Part shown: positions 1-8,204 of the stretch, in pieces
Numbering within the stretch: the stretch's first letter is position 1
How the letters are laid out: the number at the start of each line of letters is the position of its first letter
Assembly (NCBI GenBank): GCA_965223305.1
Contig: CBDCWT010000021.1
Coordinates: 1 to 60,626, forward strand
Reading direction: 5' to 3'
DNA length: 60,626 nt
Source of the DNA: CBDCWT01 sp965223305
GTDB lineage: Bacteria > Planctomycetota > Planctomycetia > Pirellulales > Pirellulaceae
Translations under genes and position numbers: made by a program
Notes under the pieces: generated by a model
The model's input: the letters and a program-made list of their open reading frames with translations, nothing else
Databases searched by the model: none
What the model was told of the DNA's origin: nothing

Positions 1-447
1 TTGGAATGCGGGGCGGAGCAAGCGGATGTCGTCGCCGGGCTCGTCTCGTCCGGGATTCCGGTGATGGCCCATGTGGGTCTGAGTCCGCAGAGCATCCATC
101 AGTTGGGAGGCTACAAAGTGCAGCGGGGCGAAGAGCGGCTGTTGAACGACGCCCGCGCGGCGGCCGAAGCGGGCGCCTTTGCCGTGCTGATGGAGTGCAT
201 CCCAGCCTCAGCGGCTGAGAAGATTACTGCTGAGCTTGAGATCCCCACGATTGGAATCGGCGCGGGATCTAAGTGCGATGGTCAGGTGCTGGTCACCAAC
301 GACCTGCTTGGGCTGACCAGCGGCTACGTACCCCGCTTTGTCCGGCCCTACGCCGAAATCAACCAGACCATCCACGACGCGGTTGATCGTTACCGCCGCG
401 ATGTCCAATCGGGTGAGTTTCCGAGCCGCAAGGAGTCCTATCGGTAG
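1..447 (+). CDS. panB: 3-methyl-2-oxobutanoate hydroxymethyltransferase, C-terminal part
   Basis: PanB makes ketopantoate from 2-oxoisovalerate and 5,10-methylenetetrahydrofolate, the first committed step of pantothenate and coenzyme A synthesis, in the cytosol. The 148 visible residues match the C-terminal half of the family: GIPVMAHVGLSPQS, HQLGGYKVQ, the ECIP segment that carries the catalytic glutamate, and IPTIGIGAG followed by CDGQVLVTNDLLGL. The family is normally about 260-280 residues, so the start lies before the window, and the TTG at position 1 is an internal codon. No other pantothenate gene is visible. A repeat-filled gap follows the stop. Confidence 0.95.
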   Translation: MECGAEQADVVAGLVSSGIPVMAHVGLSPQSIHQLGGYKVQRGEERLLNDARAAAEAGAFAVLMECIPASAAEKITAELEIPTIGIGAGSKCDGQVLVTNDLLGLTSGYVPRFVRPYAEINQTIHDAVDRYRRDVQSGEFPSRKESYR

Positions 448-496
448 GCGGGCGATTTGACCTTCCCGGAGGTTGTGCGGCTTTTACGCTTCATGC

Positions 497-672
497 AGTC
501 CACCAAACTCTGGCGAGTTCGGCTACGCTGCAAATCAGCCGCTGGGCGTTAGCCCACGGTTCCCCAGCGAAACCGATGCGTAGCGTCGAGGGGGGCACCC
601 CCTCTCCCGGCCCTTCGGGCCGACTCTCCCCGAGGGGAGAGTGAAGAAAGATGAAATCACCCACTAACTTAA
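497..672. repeat. Composite hairpin repeat, left arm of an inverted pair
   Basis: A block of about 176 bp. It contains a CCAAACTCTGGCGAGTTCGG module, a CTGGGCGTTAGCCCACGG hairpin, a GC-rich stretch and an ACTCTCCCCGAGGGGAGAGT palindrome, and ends in GATGAAATCACCCACTAACTTAA-like sequence. The same block occurs in reverse orientation at 2938-3114, so the two copies bracket the DUF255 gene. It ends about 70 bp before that gene's start. Confidence 0.85.
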
Positions 673-743
673 AAGCTGCACGACCTTCCCCGGGGAGGTC
701 AAGGAGTTCGACCAACCCATCTTCGCCACGGACACCGAATTTC

Positions 744-2804
744 ATGCCCAATCGACTCTCTGCCGAATCCAGTCCTTATCTGCTGCAGCACGCCGAGAAC
801 CCGGTGGATTGGTACCCTTGGGGCGAAGAAGCCATCAACCGGGCGCGGCGTGAGGACAAGCCGATCTTCCTGTCGATCGGTTATTCTGCCTGCCATTGGT
901 GCCACGTCATGGAGCAGGAGAGCTTCGAGAACCCGCTGCTGGCGGAGAAACTCAATCGGACGTTCGTCTCGATCAAGGTCGATCGCGAGGAGCGTCCGGA
1001 CTTGGACCAGATCTACATGAACGCGGTCCAGCTGATGACCGGCCGTGGAGGCTGGCCCATGTCGGTCTTCTTGACGCCCGACCTGCAGCCCTTTTATGGG
1101 GGGACCTATTGGCCGCCGGTGGCGCGGCAGGGGATGCCGGGCTTCGGTGATGTGCTTGAGGCTGTCGACGATGCATGGGTCAAACGACGCGAACAGGCAA
1201 CACAACAAGCTGCCAAGCTGACCGAACACCTACAGAACGTGGGCGGTCACCCGGGCTCTGGGCAAGGCGTCGACCTGCAGTTGCTCTTGGGGGCTACGGC
1301 CCAGCTCGAACAGGTCTTTGACAGCACCCACGGTGGCTTTGGAACGGCGCCGAAGTTTCCCCACCCTATGGACCTCTCGCTTTTGACGCGTGTCTGGCAA
1401 CGGACGCGGGACGACAGAATCTTGGAGATGGTCTGCTTGACTCTGGACAAGATGGCCCAAGGCGGGATCTACGACCATCTGGGTGGCGGGTTCGCGCGTT
1501 ACTCCGTCGACCAGCGGTGGTTGGTTCCTCACTTCGAGAAGATGCTCTACGACAACGCCTTGCTGGCGGGTGTCTATCTCGAGGGTTTCTTGGCAACCGG
1601 GAACAGCGAATACGCGCGGGTCGTGCGCGAAACTTGCGACTATGTCTTGAACTATATGACTGACGAGCGCGGTGGTTTTCACAGCACCGAGGATGCCGAC
1701 AGCGAGGGACAGGAGGGAAAGTTCTACGTATGGTCCAGGGGCGAGATCATGCAGGTGCTGGGAGCCGAGCGCGGGGCACGTTTTTGTGACGTCTACGACG
1801 TGACGGAAGCGGGGAATTTCGAAGGCGAGAACATCCTCAATCTCCCTCAGGCCATTGCCCAGTGCGCAGCGACACAAGGTGTGGATCCGGCAGAGTTAGC
1901 GGCTGAGTTGGCGCAGTCCCGCCAGCAGCTGCTAGAGCTCCGCGACCGCCGCGTTCGCCCCGGCAAGGACGATAAGATTTTGGTCAGCTGGAACGCGCTC
2001 ATGATCGACTCGTTGGCTCGCGCCGCGGGAGTGTTGGCCGAGCCACGTTATCGGCAGGCGGCCGAGACTGCTGCGGAGTTCTTGTTGGCCGAGCTGCAGC
2101 GACCGGATGGGCGGCTATTGCACTCGTGGCGCCGCGGCCGGACGCAGCCTGCCGGCTACCTCGATGACCATTCTTACCTCATGCAGGCCTGCCACTCCCT
2201 TTACGAAGCCAGCTTCGACGATCGGTGGATCGATGAAGCGGTGCGTTTGGCGGACGTTGTTTTGGCTCATTTCGCCGATGACGTCGGAGGCGGTTTCTAT
2301 TTCACGGCCGATGACCATGAGAAGCTGATCGCGCGGCACAAGGACGTCCACGACAGCAGCGTTCCCAGCGGGAACGGGATGGCTGCGGTCGCGCTGTGGA
2401 AGCTCGGCAAGCTCTGCGGCCGGGAGGACTATTTGCGGGCGTCGTCCCGGGCCGTCGAGTTTGCACTGGGCGTCTTAGAGCAGTCACCTATGGCGGCCGG
2501 CCAACTGTTGCTCGCGGCCGACTGGCAGCTCGGCCCTGTGCGCGAGATCGTGTTGTGTGGGGCCAAGGACGAATTAGCGGGGCCGCTGCAGTCGTACCGG
2601 CAGCATTATTTTCCCCGTCATCTGGTTGCCGTTCGAACGCCTTCGGAGTCAGCTGGTTCGGCACACCTCGAGGGCCTATTGGCAGGAAAGGGCTGTCGTC
2701 CGGGCAAAGTCGCTGCCTTCGTTTGCGAGAACTTTAGCTGCCAAACGCCGGTGGAGGGCGCGGAGCGGTTGGAGGAGCTCTGGGATGAGCTGCTGAGGGG
2801 TTAA
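744..2804 (+). CDS. Thioredoxin-like DUF255 protein (YyaL/SPATA20 family)
   Basis: A 686-residue protein of the DUF255 family. The N-terminus has a thioredoxin-like fold with the family signature YLLQHAENPVDWYPWG followed by SACHWCHVM, where C50 and C53 form a CxxC pair. RGGWPMSVFLTPDLQPF and GGTYWPP are also family hallmarks. The rest resembles a six-hairpin glycosidase-like barrel, for example HFEKMLYDNALL and PGKDDKILVSWNALM. The length is usual for the family. The ATG at 744 was chosen because family alignments start at this point; an in-frame ATG at 651 would add 31 residues read from the upstream repeat. The biochemical role of bacterial members is not established. There is no signal peptide, so the protein is probably cytosolic. 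Confidence 0.9.
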   Translation: MPNRLSAESSPYLLQHAENPVDWYPWGEEAINRARREDKPIFLSIGYSACHWCHVMEQESFENPLLAEKLNRTFVSIKVDREERPDLDQIYMNAVQLMTGRGGWPMSVFLTPDLQPFYGGTYWPPVARQGMPGFGDVLEAVDDAWVKRREQATQQAAKLTEHLQNVGGHPGSGQGVDLQLLLGATAQLEQVFDSTHGGFGTAPKFPHPMDLSLLTRVWQRTRDDRILEMVCLTLDKMAQGGIYDHLGGGFARYSVDQRWLVPHFEKMLYDNALLAGVYLEGFLATGNSEYARVVRETCDYVLNYMTDERGGFHSTEDADSEGQEGKFYVWSRGEIMQVLGAERGARFCDVYDVTEAGNFEGENILNLPQAIAQCAATQGVDPAELAAELAQSRQQLLELRDRRVRPGKDDKILVSWNALMIDSLARAAGVLAEPRYRQAAETAAEFLLAELQRPDGRLLHSWRRGRTQPAGYLDDHSYLMQACHSLYEASFDDRWIDEAVRLADVVLAHFADDVGGGFYFTADDHEKLIARHKDVHDSSVPSGNGMAAVALWKLGKLCGREDYLRASSRAVEFALGVLEQSPMAAGQLLLAADWQLGPVREIVLCGAKDELAGPLQSYRQHYFPRHLVAVRTPSESAGSAHLEGLLAGKGCRPGKVAAFVCENFSCQTPVEGAERLEELWDELLRG

Positions 2805-2814
2805 CGTAGCGGTG

Positions 2815-2921
2815 CCCAAAGTAGCAGGCACGCTCCGCGTGCCGTCCGCCAGTTACGGCACACGGAGTGTGCCTACTACTATCAAGAGGGTTACGGCACA
2901 CGGAGTGTGCCTACTACTATG
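2815..2921. repeat. Three copies of the GGCACACTCCGTGTGCC hairpin module
   Basis: Three near-identical palindromes occur within about 110 bp: one as GCACGCTCCGCGTGC in one orientation and two as GGCACACGGAGTGTGCC in the other. Each could form a 7 bp stem with a 3 nt loop. The flanks (AGTAGGCA-like and TTACGG) are shared with the copies at 53059-53245 and inside the larger composite repeats. They sit directly behind the DUF255 stop and could act as a transcript-end structure, although no U-tract follows. Confidence 0.85.
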
Positions 2922-2937
2922 AAGGTCGTGCCGTTTC

Positions 2938-3114
2938 TTAAGTTGGTGGATGATTTCGTCTGTCTTCACTCTCCCCTCGGGGAGAGTCGGCCCAAAGGGC
3001 CGGAGAGGGGGGAGCCCTCGCTGGACGCTGCGCATCGGTTTCGCTGGGGAACCGTGGGCTAACGCCCAGCGGCTGATTTGGAGTGTAGCCGAACTCGCCA
3101 GAGTTTGGTGGACT
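2938..3114. repeat. Composite hairpin repeat, right arm of an inverted pair
   Basis: Reverse-complement copy of the 497-672 block. It starts with TTAAGTTGGTGGATGATTTC, continues through ACTCTCCCCTCGGGGAGAGT and GGGCTAACGCCCAGCGGCTG, and ends in GCCGAACTCGCCAGAGTTTGG. Module order matches the left arm, with scattered substitutions. It ends about 15 bp before the stop of the minus-strand gene at 3130. Confidence 0.85.
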
Positions 3115-3129
3115 ACTTTGTTTGAGGCA

Positions 3130-3489
3130 CTAACTTCCACTTTCGTCGCGCGTCTGTTTTGCCTCTTCGATTGTCGCCCGGAGCCGTTCGGCTTGCAGCT
3201 CTGCTTGGCGGATCAGCTCTTGGAGGGCGACCATCTTGCTGTCAAGTTCGCCTTTCAGGTCCCGAGCCGTCTCGTGCATTTCAACCTGCCACCTCAGTAG
3301 TTCAGGAGGCGCGTCGACCAGCGGCTGGGCTGCGCTTGTGCGGGTCGTCGCAACCGTATGGCGGGAGCTGGTGTAGCTGCGGGGCACTTTGCGGTAGTAG
3401 CGCGCCGCCCGACGAAACAGGATTGAGATTAGCAGCAGCACGCCGAGCGCGAACATCCCCCAGGGAACGAGTTCGTCAGGCTTCCACAT
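3130..3489 (-). CDS. Small membrane-anchored coiled-coil protein
   Basis: A 119-residue protein of unknown function. One transmembrane segment near the N-terminus (about residues 8-27, WGMFALGVLLLISILF) is followed by a basic stretch (RRAARYYRK), which predicts a cytoplasmic C-terminal part. The second half is a charged alpha-helical stretch rich in E, K, Q and L, likely a coiled coil (about residues 65-115). The start is an ATG 11 bp after the larC stop. An AGGAG lies at the end of larC, at a long spacing from the start. It is therefore probably co-transcribed with larC, but nothing in the sequence links it to nickel-pincer cofactor synthesis. Confidence 0.7.
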   Translation of the reverse strand: MWKPDELVPWGMFALGVLLLISILFRRAARYYRKVPRSYTSSRHTVATTRTSAAQPLVDAPPELLRWQVEMHETARDLKGELDSKMVALQELIRQAELQAERLRATIEEAKQTRDESGS

Positions 3490-3500
3490 TGCGTGCTACG

Positions 3501-4697
3501 TCACTCCTCTAGCTGACCACGATCCAGTTCCCGTCGGAAGGCCTCCTGTGCCTCACGGTAGACCGAGGTCAAAGCGACCTGGTGCTGCTCAGCGACCACA
3601 CGACAGGCTTCAAATTCTGGTGAGAAACTGGGCTGGCCGTCCGGCAACCGCGCCAACTTGCCGTCGATCGTGCCCCAGCGGGTCGCGACGGAGTGGGGTT
3701 GGCGAGCCAGTTTCTGCCGACTCGCCGTCCACCTGCGAATTCCCAGAGTGGCCGTCTCGCGGAAGAGGATCTGCTCGAGCGGATCGACTGCATCCGGCGT
3801 GCAGAGGACCGTGACCTTCGTACCCGGCCGGTTTTTCTTCATCTGAATGGGGGTGGTATACACATCCAGCGCGCCGTGGGCTGTGAGCAACGAGACACAG
3901 TGTCCGATCACTTCGCCGGGTACGTCGTCCAGGTTGGTTTCCAAGACCGCGATGCGATCTGTAGGTGCGGCCCCAGCAGCCTCACCGACGAGGAGCCTCA
4001 GCAGGTTGGCTTGGTCGGCCAGATCCCGGCTTCCGGCACCGTAGCCGATCTCCCGAATGGCCATCGCTGGCAGGGGACCGAACTCGTCGGCTACGGACAC
4101 GGCGATCGCCGCGCCGGTGGGCGTGGTGAGTTCGGCATCGATATCACAGTCCGCGAGCGGACACCCTTTGAGCAGTTCCGCGGTGGCTGGTGCAGGCACA
4201 GCGACACGTCCGTGCGCGATCACGACATGCCCGGTGCCGGTGGGAATCGGCGAAAAGCAGATCCGTTCGACGCCCAGCAGGTCGAGTCCCATGGCGCTGC
4301 CGACGATGTCGGCGATGGAGTCTACGGCGCCGACCTCGTGAAAATGAACCTTCTGCAAGGTGGTCCCGTGAACCTTGGCTTCGGCTTCGCCGAGCCGTGT
4401 GAAGATCCGTTTGGCCAGTGCCTGTTGGTTCGCGGTCAGCTGGCTTTGGTCGATCATGTCGGTGATGTGATGCAGGTGCCGGTGAGCGTGCTCCGGCTCG
4501 TGCTCGACATGGACTTGGGTAGCTCGGAATCCCTTGCGCTTGACTTCCTCTGCCCTCAGGCGGCAATCGGGAAGTCCTAGCGAGTCGATTCCCGTTTGGA
4601 TGGCCGACAGCTCGACACCGGCATCGACAAGTGCACCCAGCGTCATGTCGCCGCTGATGCCACTGGTGCAATCAAAATAGGCAATTCGCATGTTCAA
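3501..4697 (-). CDS. larC: Nickel-pincer cofactor biosynthesis protein LarC
   Basis: LarC (formerly DUF111) inserts nickel into pyridinium-3,5-bisthiocarboxylic acid mononucleotide to form the pincer cofactor of lactate racemase and related enzymes. The 398 residues start with the family signature AYFDCTSGISGDMTLGALVDAG. They continue with KVHFHEVGAVDSIADIVG, a histidine-rich segment (HEPEHAHRHLHH) and TPTGAAI, and in the C-terminal part LETNLDDVPGEVIG and MKKNRPGTKVTVLC. In Lactiplantibacillus plantarum the two halves are joined by programmed frameshifting; here they form one uninterrupted frame. No larA, larB or larE lies next to it. It diverges from the ribosomal cluster across a 165 bp gap. 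Confidence 0.93.
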   Translation of the reverse strand: MNMRIAYFDCTSGISGDMTLGALVDAGVELSAIQTGIDSLGLPDCRLRAEEVKRKGFRATQVHVEHEPEHAHRHLHHITDMIDQSQLTANQQALAKRIFTRLGEAEAKVHGTTLQKVHFHEVGAVDSIADIVGSAMGLDLLGVERICFSPIPTGTGHVVIAHGRVAVPAPATAELLKGCPLADCDIDAELTTPTGAAIAVSVADEFGPLPAMAIREIGYGAGSRDLADQANLLRLLVGEAAGAAPTDRIAVLETNLDDVPGEVIGHCVSLLTAHGALDVYTTPIQMKKNRPGTKVTVLCTPDAVDPLEQILFRETATLGIRRWTASRQKLARQPHSVATRWGTIDGKLARLPDGQPSFSPEFEACRVVAEQHQVALTSVYREAQEAFRRELDRGQLEE

Positions 4698-4794
4698 CTC
4701 CCAGCATCAACACCTCGCCCCTGATTTTGCGACCGCTGCGCGCCAACGCAAGTCCAAAAAGCCGGCAGTATCTCGCAGGTCGCTCGATCTCGGG

Positions 4795-4822
4795 TTGACA
4801 ACATGCCGGCATGCGATAAGTT
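4795..4822 (+). promoter_or_regulatory. Candidate promoter of the ribosomal cluster with a spacer palindrome
   Basis: A perfect -35 hexamer TTGACA (4795-4800) is followed 16 bp later by a weak -10 candidate TAAGTT (4817-4822), about 40 bp upstream of the rpsL start. The spacer contains a perfect 12 bp palindrome, CATGCCGGCATG (4802-4813), placed where a bound regulator could block RNA polymerase. The match is by eye and the -10 element is poor. Confidence 0.4.
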
Positions 4823-4862
4823 GGTGAATTCTCTACTCTTAGGGAAGCGACGCGGAGAACCG

Positions 4863-5231
4863 ATGCCAACGATCAATCAACTGGTACGCAAGGGTCGGCG
4901 CCAGAAGCGAAAATTCGCGAAAGCGCCCGTCTTGGAGAGCTGTCCCCAGAAGCAGGGTGTCTGCCTTCAGGTGCGGACGATGACACCCAAGAAACCGAAT
5001 TCGGCCCTGCGGAAGATTACGCGTGTCCGCCTTTCGAATGGAAAAGAGGTCACGGTCTACATTCCGGGCGAAGGCCACAATCTGCAGGAGCACTCGATTG
5101 TGTTGGTCCGAGGTGGACGGGTTCGCGACCTGCCGGGCGTCCGCTACCAGGTCATTCGTGGGGCTCGCGACACGTTGGCCGTGGACGGCCGCAAGCAGTC
5201 CCGCAGTCGCTACGGCGCCAAGAAGGGATAA
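4863..5231 (+). CDS. rpsL: 30S ribosomal protein S12
   Basis: S12 belongs to the decoding centre of the small subunit. The 122 residues start MPTINQLVRKGR. The ATG at 4863 was chosen because this is the universal S12 N-terminus and a GGAGA site lies just before it; an upstream in-frame ATG at 4803 would add 20 unrelated residues. The decoding loop TPKKPNSALRK (K43, K44) is normal. The second loop reads GGRVRDLPGVRY, with arginine at position 88 where most bacteria have lysine. This is the classical streptomycin-resistance position. The neighbouring Asp89, the site of beta-methylthiolation, is kept. First gene of the cluster. Confidence 0.98.
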   Translation: MPTINQLVRKGRRQKRKFAKAPVLESCPQKQGVCLQVRTMTPKKPNSALRKITRVRLSNGKEVTVYIPGEGHNLQEHSIVLVRGGRVRDLPGVRYQVIRGARDTLAVDGRKQSRSRYGAKKG

Positions 5232-5317
5232 CTACTGCCGCGGCGTTGTACCGCCGTTCGGCCGAGGCTTGTCGCCTCGTTCAGTCACAGTTCTGCTCCG
5301 TTTGGAATAACGAGACA

Positions 5318-5788
5318 ATGGGTCGCATCACTTCGAGCAAAAAGCAGTTAAAGCCAGATCCTCGCCATGGCTCCATTCTCGCCGGCAAGTTCGTGAATTG
5401 CTTGATGAACGATGGGAAAAAGTCGGTAGCGTTGAAGGTGTTCTACGACGCGCTGGAAATCATTCGCAAGAAGGTCGCCGATCAGGAGCCCATCGAGGTC
5501 TTCCACCAGGCGGTGGAGCATGTCAAGCCGCAGATCGAGGTGCGGTCAAAGCGTGTGGGCGGAGCTGCCTACCAGGTACCGATGCAAGTCAGCCGCACAC
5601 GGCAGCAGTCATTGGCGATCCGCTGGCTGCTGCTGGCCGTCCGCGAGAAGAAGGGCCGGCCGACCGCCCAGAAGCTGGCCGAGGAATTGCTGGCCGCCTA
5701 CAACAAGGAGGGCACTGCCATGACGCGGCGGGAGAACGTGCACCGCATGGCCGACGCGAACAAGGCTTTCGCCCACTTTGCCTGGTAA
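5318..5788 (+). CDS. rpsG: 30S ribosomal protein S7
   Basis: S7 nucleates assembly of the 30S head and contacts E-site tRNA. The protein has 156 residues, the standard length. The ATG at 5318 gives the N-terminus MGRITSSKKQLKPDPRHGS. Family motifs include KFVNCLMNDGKKSVA, RVGGAAYQVP, RRQQSLAIRW-like sequence (RTRQQSLAIRWLL) and the C-terminal KEGTAMTRRENVHRMADANKAF. An 86 bp gap separates it from rpsL. Confidence 0.97.
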   Translation: MGRITSSKKQLKPDPRHGSILAGKFVNCLMNDGKKSVALKVFYDALEIIRKKVADQEPIEVFHQAVEHVKPQIEVRSKRVGGAAYQVPMQVSRTRQQSLAIRWLLLAVREKKGRPTAQKLAEELLAAYNKEGTAMTRRENVHRMADANKAFAHFAW

Positions 5789-5941
5789 GAGGCCAGACGC
5801 ACCACACGCCGCGCCCTCGGAGTAAGGTAAGCGGCGTTCTTTATGCGCTCAGCGTAGATATGAAACGGGCAAAAAGAAGACTCCTCCGGAACTCAAACCT
5901 CTATCTCCTAGCGGCTCCCAAGACCCGGGGTGACGATCCCG

Positions 5942-8056
5942 ATGGTGCGTAAACTCGAGAACCTCCGAAATATCGGCATTATTGCCCATATTGACGCTGG
6001 CAAGACCACGGTCACCGAGCGGATGTTGTACTACAGTGGTGCCAAGCACCGGGTGGGCGAAGTCGACAAGGGGACGACCGAAACCGACTCGGATCCGGAG
6101 GAGCAGGAGCGGGGCATCACGATCTACTCGGCCTGCGTAACGTTCGACTGGAATAACGTCCACATCAACCTGTTGGACACGCCGGGACACGTCGACTTCA
6201 CGGCCGAAGTGGAACGTTGCTTGCGGGTGTTGGACGGAGCGGTGGTCGTTTTTAGCGCACGCGAGGGAGTCGAGGCGCAGAGCGAGACGGTCTGGCGGCA
6301 GGCGGACAAGTACCAAGTGCCCCGCCTGGCCTTCATCAACAAGATGGATCGCGAAGGTGCCAACTTCGAATTGGTGCTGGAGGAGATCGAGAAACGCCTG
6401 GGCCACGCACAAGTCGCTGACGGAAGTGGTGCCCAGCCGGTCGCAATTCAGATTCCTGTCGGCGCGGGGCCTGCGCACTTCTCGGACCCTTTTCGCGGCG
6501 TCATCGACTTGGTGGGCTTCAAGCTGCTGACCTTTGAGCCGGCCGACGGCAGGGAGGAGGACCGTGTCGTTGTTCAGGAGATTCCGGCCGAGCTGATCGA
6601 CGACGCGACCATGTGGCGGCAAGCGATGCTCGAGAAGCTCTACTCCTTCAGCGACGAGCTTGTCGAGCTGGCTTTGCAGGAGCAACCGATCCCCTCAGAG
6701 TTGATTCGAGATGTGCTGCGTGTGGCGACGTTGAACCTTCAGGTCCATCCCGTCCTCTGCGGCTCGGCGCTGCACGGCATGGGGGTGCAGCCGGTGCTGG
6801 ACGCTGTGGAGGACTATTTGCCCAGCCCGGCGGACACGCCGCCGGTCGAGGGGAGGGGGTTGAAAAAGGCCGGGAGCCTGGAGCAGCGTGGGCCCAGCGT
6901 TGACGAACCTTTTTGCGGGCTGCTCTTCAAGGTCTTGCCCGCCAAGACGGGTGACCTTTGCTGGGTCCGAGTCTACTCTGGCGTGCTGCGGGCGAACACG
7001 CGCGCCTTGAATCCCGGCAAGGACAAGAAGGAGAATATCGCTCAACTTTGGCACATTCACGCCACCAAGAAAGCGCAGCAGCTTGAGCGGGTCGAAGCGG
7101 GAGACATTGCTGGGATCGTAGGTCTGCGACACACGATCACGGGTGACACGTTGTGCGACGCCAAGCGACCGCTGCTGTTGGAGACCATTGAGTTCCCCGA
7201 CACGGTGATCTCGGTGGCCATCGAGCCGGAGACGACGACTGAGCGAAAGAAGCTGGCCGACACGCTGGAACTCTTGAAGCGGCAGGATCCGACACTGCAA
7301 GTACGCGGGTCGGAGGCAGGTCAGACATTGATCAGCGGCATGGGCGAGCTGCACTTGGAGGTTGTCAAGAACCGGTTGTTGCGTGAGTTCAACCTGGACG
7401 TCAAGTTCCACAATCCCCAGGTCAGTTATCGGGAGACGATCGGCGAGGCGGTGGAGGTTGTGGCGGACTGCCAGCGCCAGATCGCTGGTCAGCAGCTATT
7501 TGCCAAGTTGCGGTTGAGGATGGAGCCCGGCAAAGACGACGGGCCGCCTGTGGCGATTTTCAATCGTTGCCCTGCGGAAGAGCTTCCGGAATCGCTCTTG
7601 GCAGCGGTACTTGACGAGCTGCAGGCGCGTAGCGAAGGGGGCGGTTTGATTGCCGGATTTCCGCTGACCCAGCTGCGCGTGGTGGTCTTGGGTGGGGAGT
7701 TCCAAGAGGGGATCTCTGACGAACGGGCGTTTCGAATCGCGGCCAACGAGGCCTTCAACCAAGGGTTGGAGGACGGAGGCAGGGTATTGTTGGAGCCGAT
7801 CATGAAGCTCGACATCCTCACGCCGGAAGAGTACGTGGGCGATTTTGTCGGGGATCTTCAGCAGCGGCGAGCGGTGATCACCAACACGGAGAGCCGTGGT
7901 CCGATGACGGCCATCGAGGCGCGAGCTCCGCTCAAAGAGCTCGTCGGATACTCTAGCGCCATGCGCAGCCTCAGTCAGGGGCGAGCGGGGCACTCGATGG
8001 AGCCCCTGGAATACGCGCCCGCGCCGCCGGAGGTGCTGCGGGAATATGAGATCTAG
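5942..8056 (+). CDS. Elongation factor G paralogue resembling GFM2/spdEFG2
   Basis: A 704-residue translational GTPase in the fusA position. G motifs are intact: AHIDAGKTT (residues 15-23), DTPGHVDF and NKMD. Start ATG 5942 follows GGGGTGA with good spacing. The G domain reads GEVDKGTTETDSDPEEQERGIT, SACVTFDW, EVERCLRVLDGAVVVF and VEAQSETVWRQADK. By recollection this is much closer to mitochondrial EF-G2 (GFM2, a ribosome-recycling factor) than to the canonical translocase. Domain IV is divergent: the usual GGRGQY motif is AGQQLF, and the loop-tip histidine (E. coli H583) aligns with Q588. It may therefore be the recycling paralogue rather than the main translocase. No tuf follows. Confidence 0.9.
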   Translation: MVRKLENLRNIGIIAHIDAGKTTVTERMLYYSGAKHRVGEVDKGTTETDSDPEEQERGITIYSACVTFDWNNVHINLLDTPGHVDFTAEVERCLRVLDGAVVVFSAREGVEAQSETVWRQADKYQVPRLAFINKMDREGANFELVLEEIEKRLGHAQVADGSGAQPVAIQIPVGAGPAHFSDPFRGVIDLVGFKLLTFEPADGREEDRVVVQEIPAELIDDATMWRQAMLEKLYSFSDELVELALQEQPIPSELIRDVLRVATLNLQVHPVLCGSALHGMGVQPVLDAVEDYLPSPADTPPVEGRGLKKAGSLEQRGPSVDEPFCGLLFKVLPAKTGDLCWVRVYSGVLRANTRALNPGKDKKENIAQLWHIHATKKAQQLERVEAGDIAGIVGLRHTITGDTLCDAKRPLLLETIEFPDTVISVAIEPETTTERKKLADTLELLKRQDPTLQVRGSEAGQTLISGMGELHLEVVKNRLLREFNLDVKFHNPQVSYRETIGEAVEVVADCQRQIAGQQLFAKLRLRMEPGKDDGPPVAIFNRCPAEELPESLLAAVLDELQARSEGGGLIAGFPLTQLRVVVLGGEFQEGISDERAFRIAANEAFNQGLEDGGRVLLEPIMKLDILTPEEYVGDFVGDLQQRRAVITNTESRGPMTAIEARAPLKELVGYSSAMRSLSQGRAGHSMEPLEYAPAPPEVLREYEI

Positions 8057-8204
8057 CCACCATTTTTTCGATCGACGCAACCATTGGGAGTTGACGAAGT
8101 TGCAGGCCAACTCTAAGATCGGTGATTCGTCAAATTTTTTGGGTGTGTGATCCGCGTCGGCAGCGACAGCTCGGTTCTTGGGGTGTTATTGAGGAGCCTC
8201 GTTC

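Noticed and set aside
651..743. N-terminal extension of the DUF255 protein
   Set aside because: These codons read through the dispersed repeat and the family starts at the ATG at 744.
699..1229. Long minus-strand frame opposite the DUF255 gene
   Set aside because: It is antisense to a clearly homologous protein. Its sequence has no family features.
3693..4580. A 295-codon plus-strand frame across larC
   Set aside because: Antisense to larC, whose motifs are unambiguous; no homology or RBS.
3501..4697. Programmed frameshift in larC
   Set aside because: The frame is continuous from AYFDCTSGISGDMTLG to the C-terminal LETNLDD region; no shift is needed.
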